DNA of 64,000 nucleotides from Silurus meridionalis (GCF_014805685.1 NC_060892.1:18688990-18752989), one strand, 5' to 3'. Positions 1-14,760 are shown, counted from the first letter of the stretch. The notes: generated by a model from the letters alone, not told the origin. A program made the numbers and translations.

Positions 1-2047
1 TAACATTTATATTTTATGATCTGTAATAAATGCTAATAGCCCTTTTAATTTTCATTCACGTCAACAATATACCACTACAGTACAGTAGAAAGCATTAGAA
101 TAACTAATAAAACATGTTACATGTCTGTAAGTCTTTATAACATTAATTGTACAATTTTGTACATACATATTTGTTAATTTATTTTCTTTCTTTTTTTTTC
201 TAATAGTTAAATAGCTATATATAAATTGCTATAAATGGCTTCATATTTGTACATTATATTTGTACAGTCAAGGATAGAATGCTTAATATTCCTAGATGGT
301 CAAACTAATTTCAGATCTGTACATATAAATTAATAAATTAATAAATGTTTACGTTCTACTTTAAGAGCTAATTTGCTATAGTGAAGATGAATGCATAATG
401 AATAGTGTGTACTATTGTAGCTAACATTCTAGCTAGTTAGTCTCTGCTAACAATTATTTCCTGAAGACTACGATAGATTAGCCAAATATAACTGTTTCAT
501 TACAATACAATAACTTTAGCTTCTATTTTGACTTAACTTTCCTTTTTTCCACTTGTCTTCACTTGACATCATGGATCGGAACATGGTTACATTGACTAAA
601 TGATGAAACTGTCCAATCTGAAATCATTTACTTTTCTATGAGAAGCTAAATCGACTCAAACTTTTCAAATCTTCACTTTTGCAGATTTATATTTAGGGTA
701 TTGATATATTTAAAAAAGCAAATCTGACTCTTGCAAAAAAAATTATATTTATTAAATCAACCACACACAAAAAAAATGTGACAGTGATGTACAGTAAATA
801 ATTCAGTTATGTAAAATTCATATTCAAATACTTTTGCCAGCTTTCAAGCTCCGAAGGAAACTTCATAGTCTTCAAAGAAAGTGTTATTAAAAGTTGCTCT
901 GAGCTTTTCTAGAAATTGGGACGTATAAAAAATCCGTTAGCAATAAATGTGCGTCTAGCATCGAGTTAAACACATCGTTAGAGTTTGTAGCGTAGCTTTA
1001 ATACTGACATTCATGGAGACGCCCTGGAGAGAAACCGCGGCACTCCGAAAGCAATCTGTTAATGTTGTAATATTGCTGTTTCTGGTTGTTTCACTGCCTA
1101 AAGGGGTTTAGAAAAAAAATTAAATGGCAAAAAAAAATCCAGAATACGGAAAAGCAGTGCGAGTATGTATCTCTTGGCATGTCGAATTAAGCTGAAAGGT
1201 ATAATTCGCCATGTCTTGAGGTTTTATCATTTAGCCCAGTTTCTAGAGTCTTTTCGGAGAAATATAGATTTAGAAAAAGGGACACTGAGGTTCATCGCTC
1301 ACCTTTGAGGATGAAACACGCTTGTTGAGCTTCATGGGTGTTTTACAGCAGCCATTTTTTTTCCACGGATTGTCAAAACGTTGTACGTTTTGGCTCATTG
1401 TACAAATACCACATATTTATTTGGTAACCTCTCTATCTGTATAAATGCCTGATCGGTCTGCCAAAGATGTCGTAAATGCTTTGATACGGTCCAACTAAAA
1501 ATGAATATGTCGGTAGTGCTAATTTAATTCTATATGGTAATCAAATGGATTATTTTAAAAACAGAAAGTTTTCTTCGCTCATTGCCAAAGTTGTATTAGT
1601 TGCCTTCAGTCAAGCTTGGCTGCTTTGATTATTTTGTTAAATTTGTGGAAAACTTAAAAAAAAAAAAAAACTAACCAAACACACAAAACCCCCCCAATCA
1701 ACCTAATTAGGTTGCTCAAGCGAACAAAGATGGCAGATTGCAGATTCCTTTCTTGCCGTTTTTCCAGTCAGAGGTCTCTTTAAAATTCACTTACGTCCTG
1801 TACTCAATGGATATTTGTTAAAAATAAAGATAGGTATTTAAGGAAAAGTACAGATTAATAGATTTCCCAACACCATTTTCCAGATTGTTAATTTTCTTGC
1901 CCCTGCAGGCTAGTATGAGTATGGAGGATAAACCTTTTTATGGGCTAGACTCAATTGGTTTTCATTATCGTAGATGTGACTTTGGTTTAAATGTTTTTTT
2001 TTTTCCTTAATCCAAGGCCAATCCTTATTTGCTTACTCCCTCTCTCA

Positions 2048-2050
<3 letters not shown>
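1..2050. other. Upstream non-coding flank, nothing recognised
   Basis: AT-rich sequence with short A and T runs and stop codons in all frames. I see no splice-bounded open frame, RNA gene or familiar repeat. It is probably intergenic DNA 5' of the latrophilin promoter, though a further upstream alternative exon cannot be excluded. Confidence 0.6.

Positions 2051-2086
<36 letters not shown>
2051..2086. repeat. (TC)18 microsatellite
   Basis: Uninterrupted TC dinucleotide run, preceded by an imperfect TCTC/ACTT stretch. A simple repeat. Confidence 0.95.
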
Positions 2087-2088
<2 letters not shown>

Positions 2089-5000
2089 GTGCTGTCTTGG
2101 TTGCTAGGGAGAGAAAAGTAGTCTGCTCATATTGAATAGCTTGAATCTCCTTTCTTAGCTAAGTCATTCTGACACTCATTGTCATCGGATTGCAATATAC
2201 AGTATCTCGCTTTTCCTGCCATTCAGCACTGGCTTGGTTCCCGCTTCATCCGGGTTTTTTTTTGTTGTTGTGTTTTTTTTTCTTTTCCTTTTGCAAAGTG
2301 AAGAAGTGAAGGACTGCTCTGAATCACTAAATCACGTGCTCGGGTCCAAACGTCTATGTTTTCTATCGTCGGTGTTTTCTCAGTTCTGTTCTTAAAGGAA
2401 AACTTTGCCTGTCGTCTGACCAGTCGTCTGGAATAAACATTTCAATTCCGACGCAATCATCCGCACCCCTAATAATTACAGGCGTGCATCTCACAGACTC
2501 GCCGGCTAATGAGTGTGTTCATTGGTGTCATCATGTGCTCTGCAAACACAAAAACAGGAAATAATATCGGGAGCGGAATGGCGCTTAATGACTCGATAAT
2601 TCTGCCTTCGCAACGGGGGCGTGTTCTTATCTACTTTGCATAGCAAGAAAAAAAAAAATCGACAGACACGTGTGGCGCCTGTCACCCTCAGGGACGCGTT
2701 TGTGTCATGCAGGTTCTGCGTAAACCCATTTCGATACATTATTGGACAGCCAATGCCTGGTTAAAGAAATAGCTAGCTATTTACTATAAGAGAAACTAGT
2801 GTATAGTGAATGGATTTATATAGAGCTGATCCAAAATCTGTATTACTGCAGGGCACTAAAAGCTTGTGAGGCAAAATGAAAAATGCATCAGAGTTCAGAT
2901 TATCTCTAATTATTGGATTTCACAACTGGAAAAAACAGCACTAGCATTAACAACATGGTCTTAAGAAAATGCTCAGTGACTCATTCAGCCATGCTGTGCA
3001 CGTCCCTGTTACACTTGCAGATTACATGTTAATCGACTGCGTGAATGCAGTTAAAAAAAATGTATGATACAAACATTATATTGGGTTTTTCTCGCCACCA
3101 TTTGTACTGTTATTTGCATCTCGCCGGCTCAAACGGAGCAATTCGAGAAATGTGTGGACATATTATTTCAACACAGCTGCTGATGTATTTCTGTCCAAGC
3201 TTCTAGGAGAATTTATGCTAAGTAACGGATAAATCAGCCATGGAGTTACAACAGCAGAGTTGGTTGAATTCCAATAACAACATGTCCTGAAGTGTTTTAT
3301 TCCTTTTACACCACAACATTTTCCCAGTAGTAGTTATGTATAATGAAGAGACCGTATTTTATATATATTTCTTTCTCTTAGTTTCTGTTTGAAATATATA
3401 TACATATATATTTTTTAAATAGATTACAATGGACCAGACTTCTCTAGTTTGTTCAATGTATTACTAATTCATTTATAACATTATTAATCACATAACAAAA
3501 TATAATCCATCAAACTAACCATTTTCAAACGGTCACATCATGTTTCTAAGTTCCTTCCCCTTAATCATTTTGTGAAAAACAAAAGAATGTTGAAATCTTT
3601 TTCCCAGAGCCTGTTTCATTTTTTTTGACGGCTCAGCTCTTCTGCTTTTGAAAAAAAATTACCTCAGAAATGTGCAGCAATCTCAAGATATATGAATAAG
3701 TGACAGAATACTGATGTTTGTATGATGAACAGAGGCCAAGTGAAGAAGAAATCGCTTCTATTCACATTTAACAAATATTAAACTCATTTGTTCAATGTTT
3801 TAGTGTAGGAATCCATTCTCTTAATACAAACTAAAGTATTAAATGTATAAGACAAAACAGCTTGTCATTTTACTGGACAACCTTGGAGCCCTTTTTTTCT
3901 GAATTTAAAAGAGTTAGGGATTTATATGTGACCATTTACGAAGCACTGACACTGGAGACTCCTTACACAAGTGCTTTATAATCATTTGTTCACAGAAAAC
4001 TTCACCATGCCAAATATTATTTGCATGCTTTGCAACTGGAACTACTAGCCACTCTGTACTTTAATAGATGAACAATTCAACAAATAGCATTTTAGAGAAT
4101 GACGTATATTGTAAGGGGTATTATATAAAAAAATGAAAATTGGTTGAATGAAAAAACAATGCGCAGCGATAGTGGCTATAACAAATGTTCTGTATTCTAT
4201 CTGTGTACAGATGAGGGTATGCATTGTTTCCTGTCTTTCATATAATTACGTGCTGTGGAAAGTGGCAGGGTTTGGAATACCTTGCTTGTCAATTGCATCT
4301 TGCTGACTCATGCTGCAACAACAACAGCACAGGAAGCATGCTGTGTGTTTGATCGGACATTGTACAGAAAGCAAGCATCAAATATTGACATTCATGTCGC
4401 CCTTTTCTACACCAAATATCGACAATTACCGCTGTTACGCATCATATCTCTGCAAGAGAAGTGGTCTCATTTATACAGAAGATTAATCGTAATATACTGT
4501 ATATATTGCTGTATTGTTAGATACGTCAGGTCTCAGGAGACATGGTTTTATTATCGGAGAATTGGACAACTCAATAAACAAGACAAAATTAGCTTACATT
4601 CCATTTAAAAATTTGAATACGGAAAAGCAATAAGGTTGTTAAATATGCAGATGGGACGTCAAATGAATCCTTTCATGCATACATTCCGAAACGTATCCAG
4701 ATTTTTCTCGATGCTTTTATTACTCATAACATTGCATGTGAATTAATATTCACAACATACCACTCATGCAAATTCAAATGAAATGACATGTTTTTTTGAA
4801 CAACGAATTAACAAACCAACAAAAGAAACACTTAAAGGAAAAAAGCCAGCATCAAAGAACTTCACAATAGTAAACTGGTATTAGCGAAAAGCACTTGCAA
4901 TATTACGTCTAAAATATTCTTTTTATTCTGAATTTTAATTATGAAATTATTATGAATATATTATATAAACTTTAAAATAATGCATTTAAATAATTATAAT

Positions 5001-6889
5001 ATATGAATATAATATAATACATATTATTAGATATTATTAGATATATTATTATATTATACTATATGTGTTTTTGTTATTATTTGATGTCTAAAATGACAGA
5101 AAAAAAATTGTTTACGTAAATACACCGACTGCAATGTTTAGGTCTGAAGTTATAGGGTGTCTTCTTTAAAATAAAATAACAAAAAAATACTAATAATATA
5201 AAAGAGTATTACTTTTCTTGTTGAAAGTTTACACAGAAATGCTTGCCCCATGCTGCATCTGTCACCAAGTTGGATTGAGAAAAATGAAAGAAGGGTGTTC
5301 ATCTCTGTAGTCTCCGTCCATTCATTGTTTTCACTTGTGCTTTCCCAAGATGGTAGCCACTATGCTTCTTTCCCCAACATATTGCTCCATCATGCTCAAT
5401 GATCGTAGCTATCCGTCTTCAAATTCAGTGTAAGTTTGAAAGGTCAAGGTTCCCCCAAAAGCAAAGTTTCCCAAAAGTACCATAAAGTTTCGATGGTTGT
5501 AACTGTAGAGAGAGTTCTCAAAGTGATCCCATTTATTCATCATCTTTGTACTGAGATGCTTTCAGAAAACTTGTTCAGGCTGCAGTTATTTATCATCATT
5601 GTAATATATAGAGCTATAATATAGAATCTTCGTTATATGAATTATAAAATGATTATAATTAGACTCTTTTCCATAGAACCAATAATCAAATTAGTTTATT
5701 CATATATGTATTGTGATTAATATTAAGACTCAATGAATGGTATGTGATCATATCTTGACTAAAAAATATATATATATATTTGTGGACAATTGACCATAAG
5801 ATGGGAATGTGCTATTGGTTTGTCACATATGACTGGAAAACTCTTGTGTCCCAGTATTTTGTCCGTATAATCAAGATGTGAATTTGTATGAAATTCAACT
5901 GAACCACTTATGCTTGTTTAAATGTTTTAAATGTATAGATTTTTTAAAGAAATCACAGCTGAGTGTTGCAAAGTTATAAAGATTTAATTGGATACGAGAG
6001 TATACAATGTGAGAAATTGTTCATTGCACATTGGATGCTAATTTAATTATTAGTGTTGTGCTGCAATGCTTTTGGGAAACTCAACCCATATAGGTTATAA
6101 TATAATATAGAATGAGAGCACAAGTTTGACCCAAATGGCATTATAATTATTTACTGTAAATTACAGTACATAGCTATGAATAAAACTGAACCCCCTGGAT
6201 CGTTCATTGTATTATTTAACTAATAAACCCATGCTTCAATCTAGTACAATGAATTTCTGATAAATACAACTCTGCTACAGAGAATTCATACATTTTCCCA
6301 CCTAATAAGTGCTCTCTACATTGATCACTGAAGCAAAGGTTTAGATAATCCAACCAAAACCAATATATGATGTCAGAATGGCAAAGGCTAAATGTAATCA
6401 TTATTAAAAAGCACACTGGGAGCTATGATATATTATATTTTGCTGCCTATAGACAGCAATGGAAAGGTTCTAAAAGATTACAAGCAATAAGATTTAAATA
6501 GTTATCCAATTGAGATTTTCTTTCAAACAGTTTTCGTTTGGTTGGATCAACTTCATTTCATAAGAATTAGATTCAAGTTTGTAAGAATAATGTTGTAGAA
6601 AAAGAGATGAGCACATGCAACCCTAATATATAAACAAATATAAATGATTTGGAATGAAATTAATTTGCTTTGACACAATACAAATAGGAGGTACACTTGA
6701 AAATCCTAAAACAATTTTCACAGGCTATGTTGTTGAGACTCATGTATGCATTGAGAGCGAGATCCGGATGCATCCAAAAAGTCACAACCTTTTTTTAGGA
6801 CAAATCTGTTAATGTGATAAATGAATAACTAGAGTGATGGAGCTGAGGTTGAGGAACTGTCAGAGACAGACATCGCATATCAGTGAAAT

Positions 6890-6891
<2 letters not shown>
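2087..6891. other. AT-rich non-coding flank
   Basis: No supported gene. It holds low-complexity AT patches around 3357-3416 and 4920-5070, the second made of TATTATTAGA-type repeats. The longest open frames here (for example 4255-4608) need a non-ATG start and resemble no family I know. Confidence 0.6.
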
Positions 6892-6933
<42 letters not shown>

Positions 6934-6941
6934 AAAAGAGT
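6892..6941. repeat. (GA)n microsatellite, imperfect
   Basis: GA dinucleotide run broken by AAAG units. Both strands stay open and give Arg/Glu or Ser/Leu pseudo-proteins, which are not genes. Confidence 0.9.
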
Positions 6942-6984
6942 GAGATAGGCATGCTGTTCATTCATATTCACACTATTAACACAC

Positions 6985-7330
6985 TGGCACCTGAGCATGG
7001 TCCCCATTCCCTCAGTGTTGTGGATGCAGCCGGTGACAGCGGGAGCTGAAGGGGGGTCAGTTGACAAGATGTCACAGCAAGCCTCTGATCATTGGGTTGT
7101 AATTAGTGCCTTGTTGCTCTCAGATGTGTCTCTAGCCGAGCAGCGGCGGAGAAAGAAAAAAGAAGAGTGGTACGGCTATGACGGCAGACCCTGGCCCCAT
7201 TCCAGAGCTTCTGAAATCGCTTCCTTTTTCTCATCTCCTTCCCCTCATGTCACATGATTGGTGAAGCAAAAATGGCAGAATTGCTTGTGGATTCGCTCCC
7301 AGAAAAAGACAGGACACTTCTTTAGAGTGT
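6985..7330. other. Possible conserved regulatory block
   Basis: A unique, GC-balanced block without simple repeats, set in AT-rich DNA. It contains homeodomain-type cores (TTGTAATTAGTGCC near 7098-7111) and CATTCC/GGAATG-like motifs. No exon signature is present. The regulatory call is inference from composition alone. Confidence 0.22.
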
Positions 7331-8515
7331 TAGAGTTCAGTCTCTTATCTCTGGGCTGGACTCACTGGGCATTTGGACATGTGAAGTCCTTTTTTTTTTC
7401 ATGACTGTAGCTGGTGCGTCTATGTCACAGTCATTCCTGAAGCCTGGAATTACAGAGATATCTAGTGCTCTCTGATTAACAGAACAGCTGTAACATTTTT
7501 GGGGGGGGGCTGGAAAAAAAGGCCTCCCTTGTATATGGTGAATTTTGGATAAAATACATACGATTATTTTTCTTGCTGTCAAACTGAAAAATAAACAATA
7601 AAAAATAACCATAAACCATAGTATGCATGTAATCAATGGATTTTCTTTTTTTATTTTCTTTTATAGCATTTTATTCTGAAACAGTCACATTATTAGCAGT
7701 AAAAAGAACAATACAGACTCATCTGGCTCTTTACCACAGGCATACAATTACTGTATGCATTTACCTGCTCATAGATATCTTATAATTCACCAATCACATT
7801 TGTTTATCAAATAAACAAGCTTAAAACATAAACTAAATGATTAAATAATATTGAATTGTCCCTAACTGTTTAGCTTACAGCATTACAAGTTATGTATGTT
7901 TGTATGTACATTTTAAATAAATGTACGTTCCTGTGCATTTGGTATTTTCTCATGAAATGCAATGCAGTTTATCATCAGGATTACCATCTTATTTTACAAG
8001 TCATTTTCCACTAGTGAAGAAGACAAGAAAAAACAAAAAACAATTAAGCCTATTTAATAAATTAATAGGGTGGGAATTTTCCGGCAATTTCTCTTTGTCA
8101 CAAAACACCACCATGCATTGTGTTCTTTATCACATAAGTGCCTGAGACAAATAAACACCAAATACGGCATGGGTCTGCTCCGAAATGAATGTGAAGTCTC
8201 TGTAGAGTGTGTTAAATTGCTTTCACCCTCTTAGCTGACCCGCTGAATAGACAGTTAAATTAAGTACACTGACGACTCGTGCCGTCCTTTTTTATTCAAA
8301 ATAATTGGATATTCTAATAAGCCATAGAGAATTTATTAATTCCACAGTAGACCTTAGCTGTACTTTATAACATATCGTGAGTGTACTTAACCCTACTTTA
8401 AAATAGCTCTGTATTTATATACATTTTATTTTAACCTTTCAAAAGAAAAAAAACATCAATACGAATGAAACTAAACAAATAATTAAAAGCTAACGCATAA
8501 AATCCCAAGACTGGG
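7331..8515. other. Non-coding, nothing recognised
   Basis: AT-rich sequence with a short G run near 7501-7509 and scattered A/T runs. No exon, RNA or mobile element seen. Confidence 0.55.
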
Positions 8516-8830
8516 TTTTTCTCCTGTTGTTTTAATGGCTCTGTTGCTCTTTTTTTTTGCCACTCGGTTGACACAGCTTACTTTAGGGACGCTGCTTGCA
8601 GGAAGTACTTCGCTGGAGTTTTTTTCAATCAAGTGTTTAGGCCACAGTGCTGGGAACTGGGGAGGCCCCAACCTCGCTCAAGAATATTACCGACTCACCC
8701 AACCTGCATCTTCACAGTTATTGCTTCCCAAACTTGCTGCTCTGCAATGGAATGCCTGAAAATATTATTAGAACTGCTGGACGTCTCCCTGTTGTGCAAA
8801 CTAACTGATTGCTCTGTTGTCCTGTAACAG
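8516..8830. other. Possible conserved regulatory block
   Basis: Unique, fairly GC-balanced sequence, with a C/T- and G-rich centre around 8640-8700. Open frames run through it on both strands, but none has family resemblance or good splice borders. Listed as a candidate non-coding element only. Confidence 0.18.
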
Positions 8831-10600
8831 TATGGTCCTGCTTGCTCTGTAGCACAATGTTGTATTACCGTTCTCTCTGGAATCTCTCTGGAGTGGGTTT
8901 ATGACATAGATTAAGCATAGGATCGCCATCGATGGTGACGTCGAGTTCACATTCTACACCCACCTTCACAAATATTTCTCTGCTGGCCTTCAGACCTCTC
9001 GCCGACAAAATATCCTTGTTGCTGCTATCATAATCACTCATGCATAAAGACTTCCTTGTGAGGTCATTAGACACGTTTTTCTTCTTTACTTTGTTCACGG
9101 TTTGTTTCCGAACTGGTATAATACCCTCCTGTGAGAGCTACCAAGTGGAGACAGCGGGAGCTAACAAATGTAAACTTTGAAATGAACACATGCTGCATCA
9201 TGTGGTACCGTTAAGATACTCTTTTACATGCGTGAGCTTACCTGGCTAGGAAGAAAGAATGCCCACTCCTCCTACCAACTTTGTTCCTTGCAATACATCC
9301 CCAATGGATGACTGTGGCTGGAATGGAGATTAAACTTGCCATTTCCAAATGTAAGGATGAATGATTGACTGTTGCACCATTTGGGAGACAGTAGTTCTTC
9401 GTGTTTTCTTTTTTTTTTTTTTACTTTCCAAAGATTTCCTACGCATACCTGAAGAAACTCTCTGTTGAGTTGGTACATGGTCCAGCTTCATCAAATTCCT
9501 TAAAAAGCTCAGGATAAGGAACTAATGACAGTTTCATTTTTATGTGATTTAGTGATTGGTTCATCTTTATAAATAAGACCAGATTTGAACTCAGAGCAGA
9601 GGAGACATCTCTTCTGAACCTGAAGTGGAGAATAAATATGTACTTCTTTATCATTAACCATTTAATAATTTTATCTTTGAATTTATTTAAAAAATCTATA
9701 AATAAACAGTCTACAAAAATCTGTCAGAAGTCTTGCATTTCTACTAATTGCCTTTAAATACATAATTTACATAAATGCATGTAATTGACTCCTGCCTTTT
9801 GGATTAATTCTGCCAAACATATCTTGTTAGTTCAGTATCTGGACCATGGATCAGTCCATGAACCCTTCTCTTGGATCAACTTTAAAAGCCCCAAAATGTT
9901 AACCTTTTGTAAAGGGATGCAAGCAGGTTATTGTTTCCTGTATGTGTGTTCTGGTTTGACTGTCTTTACTAAGACAGTTGTCTGGTTCTGGTTCCACCTA
10001 CTTAGTGCTTGGGATGATGTCACATTTCAGTAAAGGCCACCATTAGTCATTGTTAGTCTGGCCATCATTATACTATGATATAGTAGTAGCACAATGAACA
10101 TGGAGAAACATGTCAATTGAAAAACCCTTTCCCAGCTTGGTGAGCTGATATATTTGGATCAAAGTAACTTATCATTTGTCATGCGCTGTAGACTATTTCT
10201 ATCCTAACTTATTTTCGATCCATACGCTACTATCCTGTTATTGCCCACATCTCACCTTCATACACATTTATACACTTTTCCTCCAACTTAGAGATCTACA
10301 TTATAGGTGGGGAATAATTTTGTCTGGCTACTTTCAAGAGTATTCTATTCTATTCGGATTTTTCTATATAACCAATTTGCTGAGAGATCAGCTTTGGTTT
10401 TGATCTCCTATCTCCTCACCATAAAAAACAGTTTCTACTCATGTTAATATAAAAATTCTTTCAATGTTCTGAAATGAGTTGCAAGCTTAATATGCCCTGC
10501 TAAATGAGCTCATACCTCGTTTACAGCAGTGGTCGGGTAGTCTAACTCCACACAGCAGATTATGATTAAGAGAAAGACGTAACGTTGTGCGCCCCTAATG
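8831..10600. other. Non-coding, nothing recognised
   Basis: Mixed-composition sequence with a T13-type run near 9410-9422. No coding, RNA or repeat signature that I can support. Confidence 0.5.
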
Positions 10601-10925
10601 ACAGGTTAGAGATTGAGGAAAATGACTTGGAAGATCGGGGATCAATTCTGTTAATCGGCCACAACATCAGCCTCATCTCATTAGGCTACATTCGGTTCCT
10701 GGCAGTGATGCTCTTACTGTAGTTGGACTCAAAAACACTAGCCGTGTATGTGGCCTGAGCTCTCAGTACCCTCTACCCTCCTGGCAGACCTTTCCACAGA
10801 CCTTTTGCCGTGTATGTGGGTAGCAGTGCCAATCCTTCCTCTTCTGCCAGGTGCAGGCACAGTTTGGTCCCAGTCCAACCTCAGAGAAAACCATATTTCC
10901 CACTACAGTACACCCCATCCCTTAG
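10601..10925. other. Possible conserved regulatory block
   Basis: Low-repeat, GC-balanced block. A short direct repeat, CCGTGTATGTGG, occurs at about 10742 and again at about 10808, roughly 66 bp apart. No exon structure. Function unknown. Confidence 0.18.
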
Positions 10926-13483
10926 GATAAGAACACATCTGTGTGTGCCCTTCTTTTCCAAATCCCAGTACCCATTTTTTTTTTGCTGCACAGAAATGTC
11001 ATTTGCAAACACTAACGCACCCTCGGAGCGTTGGAGACCCACAGATTTTTTTTCTTTTGCCTTGCAGAAATCCAAATTAAGCTGCTGCTGTTTTGTAATA
11101 TGAACCTAATATATATTTTATTTTCTCGGGAAATTTCTTGCTGCTTCATAGTCAATTAAATTGTAAGAAATCCTCCATTATTTCAACAGTTTCAATACTC
11201 ATAATGCAAGTCACCGTCGTACATTTATATCAGTTGCCTTTCATTCGCGCAGGCCGTAGTAAAATGAGACTAGTCAGGTCTTAATGTAACCAACAAAAGC
11301 CGGATACAAAATCCATACAAACTCAATTAGGAATCAATTTGAGTTTGTGTCAGACAGTCTGGTGCCAACAGAAAGGGTTTTCTATCAGCTTATGCGCTAG
11401 GAAGAAAGAAAAAAAAAGAACGCAAACGCTTTTCATTTAAATATTTCACATGCTTTTGCTTTAGAGTATCTTGGGTGATGCTCTTTTGTTGTTTTGCCTG
11501 CATGCTGTCTTGTTATTTCGCCTCATGGGTCAATCAACTTTTAGTGTTCGAAACACCATTAAAGTGCAAGGAGAATATATTGTACCTGTATATAAAGTGA
11601 GAAATGCTGAAATACTGAGAAGGAAAAAAAAAAAAAAACTAGAAGTACTGTTTACGTAGGGGCCATGTAAACAGAGCAATGCTGGTAGGAGGTGCTGGAT
11701 ATGTGTACTGGAGAAACAAGTAAGTGTAGGGTTTGCAACAGAGCATTGATACATATGTCTTGTATGAAAAAAAAGAGTCCCATGCAAGCTGCCTGATGCC
11801 AGAGTGAATAAATAGCAGAAAATATCTCTTTTACTTTAGAAAACATAATCTTTCTGTGACTTCTCATATTTATGCAGAAAATCTGTCGCTTTTTTAGCCT
11901 CAGATATTATTGGAAGAACGACATTGGGTGTTTTTTTACTTTTCGGTTTGCTTGAAAGCATAGTGCACCACTCTCGGGTGCTTTGATTGCCTGATCTTTC
12001 GAAAAAAAAAAATACAAAAAATACAAAAAAGCAACTCTCCTCATATTTTCCAGCCACAGTGCCCCCACCCACCCAACACACCCCCATTTGCTCTTTTGCA
12101 AAATACGCCTGGCTTTTATTGTGCTCTCTCTTCTGCTTTGCTTGTTATAAAAGCAAAGCTAATTGTCTGAGTGTCTACAACAATCATCCGCCGAGAACGA
12201 GGTTCCATCGCCAAGCCTGCCTGAGGATGCCTTCGAGAAGAACGACGATGGCTGGGAAAAAGAACACGAGGACTAGAAAGAAAATGGAAGACAAGTTAAC
12301 AAAAAAGAAATCATATGTGGCCTTAATAATCAGCGCATTCTAGAGGTTTGCGTGTGCTTGAGTGTGAAGGATATTAGAAAAATTTCACGTATTCTCTTTA
12401 GTTAAACATTATTTGTAAAACGTGCCGTGCTCTTCTACATTTTGTCGATGCACGCGTGACAGATGGGTTGCAATATCCAAGTCTTGTAATAACAATATTT
12501 AATTAATGATCGCCAACAGTCAAGCAATAGTGTATTCGTTCACAGCTAAACGTTCAGGCGTGCATCCTCTAGAGCTAATTGTGTGCGACTACCTGAAGAA
12601 TACCAAGCGAATCCATTTGACAAAATCTCAAGTTTTGGCGTCTTGAAAGTTTTTGAAATCAGAAAGTCCATTTCTATAAATTACCACAGTACATATTTAT
12701 ATCGTTTTTCTTTTAGCTCTGTACAGAAAGGTTTCATTTATTTATTAAATTCTTAGAGGTGCTTCTTCCAGAAATTTCCACCACAAAATAGGCCACACTG
12801 ACTTGTTTTTTGAATTATTGGACTTTAAAGGAAACCCATTCAATCCAAGGGTCCAGTCAAACAGATTTACTCAATAATAAATATAACTGGAATTGTGGAG
12901 GGCTGTGATTTACACCACTGTAACGAAACACACACAAAAAAAATCCCTGACCCTCCGGCTATGCTTTACAGACTCTGAGAACCATTACGTTAGACGGATG
13001 ATGACGAGGTAAATGACTGGAGTTTTTCGAATTCCGAATCATTCACGCGCCTTCTATTCGTAACTTTGAAACAGTGGGTCTGAGACACAATCAAGAAATC
13101 CTACAATATATACGACCATTTTGGAAGACATCGATCGGACCCAAGTCATCATTGTGACATTGCGTGATGTTGCTGATTTGACAAAATGATTTGTCGGGAA
13201 AAGAAAATTATAAAATGATAGGAATATGTTCATGTTTAACGTATGACTAGAAAAACTATATGCGAGAGCTTTGGCATTGCTTTTGTGATATTGCCTATAT
13301 TATCTCTGTGAATTCATTTCAATATTTTATTTTCTTGACGGATAATGGAGCCGTTGGTGCCCTCGATCAAATCTATGGGTGAAAGTCGGTGAGTGGTTTC
13401 ATTTTGAAAGCTGTTTGGTGAAGAGCGGAATAATATACTCCAGGCAAGGCACATTTTAAAAAAGGCTGTCTACACTTCAGATT
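10926..13483. other. Non-coding, nothing recognised
   Basis: AT-rich sequence with several poly-A and poly-T stretches (near 11625 and 12002). The open frame at 11987-12343 is lysine- and arginine-rich by composition and matches no known family. Confidence 0.55.
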
Positions 13484-13509
13484 TGTGTGTGTGTGTGTGT
13501 GTGTGTGTG
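13484..13509. repeat. (TG)13 microsatellite
   Basis: Perfect TG dinucleotide run followed by GGTGAATGAATGGGG. Confidence 0.95.
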
Positions 13510-14499
13510 GGTGAATGAATGGGGGGTGTTTTGGGGTGTTTCAGCACTACGAGCATTAATATTAAGATTCGCTCAGAAATTTCTCAAGGGCTACCGAGTG
13601 AGGCAATTGGATCGTTCATCTGCTCTGCTTCTCTATTGGTGCCCTACATATGGAAAAATTCCAACCAATGAATGACAAGCGACCAGTGACATCACCGGCT
13701 TTATTCCACGCACTACGTGTGCCTCTCGGTTTCTTTTTATTTCGAGCCAAAGCAGTATTGGCATGAGCTACGTGCACACAAAAGAGCTGCATTAGTGTTT
13801 GAGGAGAGCTTTTTTATTTCTTGCATCCTAACATTTATAAATGACATCCTCAACCTTTGGAGAGAGGGAAAAAAAAAAGGAAAAAAAATAAAAAACACAT
13901 GCTAATTGCTCCAAATGCCAGATGCCTAGTTTGTTTATTCAGGTTAACATTTAGTTCCTGCTGGTTGTTCTGTTGCAGGAGTCCCGCTGTTTCACGCATC
14001 AGCTCCTAAACAAGCAGGCCCTCTCCAGGGGCTGAACTCAATCAAATAACACACTGTAGCCTTACGGCAGCTTACAAAGGTGCTGCCACTGAACAAGCAC
14101 GCTATATTGCTTACACACAAGCTGAACGCACGTCTACCATGTTGTAAAACAACACTGATTTTTAAATACTCAATTTTTGATGCTATGTCCTTCAGTTATC
14201 ATGACAGTATCCCTAATAGTTTGAAATAGACCTTATGTGAAAAGAGGTTTTTTTTGCTTTAAAAAAAGGGGGGGGGGGGGAGAAAATCATCTAAGCGTAC
14301 TCTGTATTCTCACGCGGATTCCACGGGTTAACAAAGTTTGACAGGGAAATGACCACCGATCTAAAATGAGGATTATTTCCATTCGAAAGAGGACTCCGTT
14401 ACTGCATGTAGCCGTTTGAGATTTTGTTGACAAGGGTATCTCTTGTGCACTGTGTCCATTGTAGTTTCACAAAAGCAGAATTAACATTAAAATCAGAGC
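13510..14499. other. Non-coding; contains a G13 run
   Basis: Nothing gene-like. An A7 run followed by thirteen consecutive G bases lies at 14261-14280, an unusual homopolymer pair that is prone to sequencing error. Confidence 0.55.
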
Positions 14500-14760
14500 G
14501 GTTGAAGGAAGGCTCCGCTGCACAGTGAGCCGGTCCTATAATCCTATCTTCCTAATGGAGTCAGTGTGAAGCCTGAGCAGCAGGGATGTCTTTTGTGGCA
14601 AAAATGAATTTCGGGCTCCGAACCATACAGAGGTCACTCTCTTTTGCTTGAGTTATATCCTCTGGCTGTGTTTACAACTGCTTGCTGGTAGGTGGTATTT
14701 TTCAGGGCAAATCTCGAATTAATCGAATGCCAGTTATCGTTCTTGCTGTGGAAACGTCGT
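14500..14760. other. Possible conserved regulatory block
   Basis: Unique sequence of even composition with short-factor motifs such as CCTAATGGAGTCA and a TTCGGGCTCC stretch, and without simple repeats. Candidate conserved non-coding element by composition only. Confidence 0.2.

Noticed and set aside
4255..4608. 117-codon plus-strand frame
   Set aside because: No ATG at its start, no family resemblance, and it lies in AT-rich flank.
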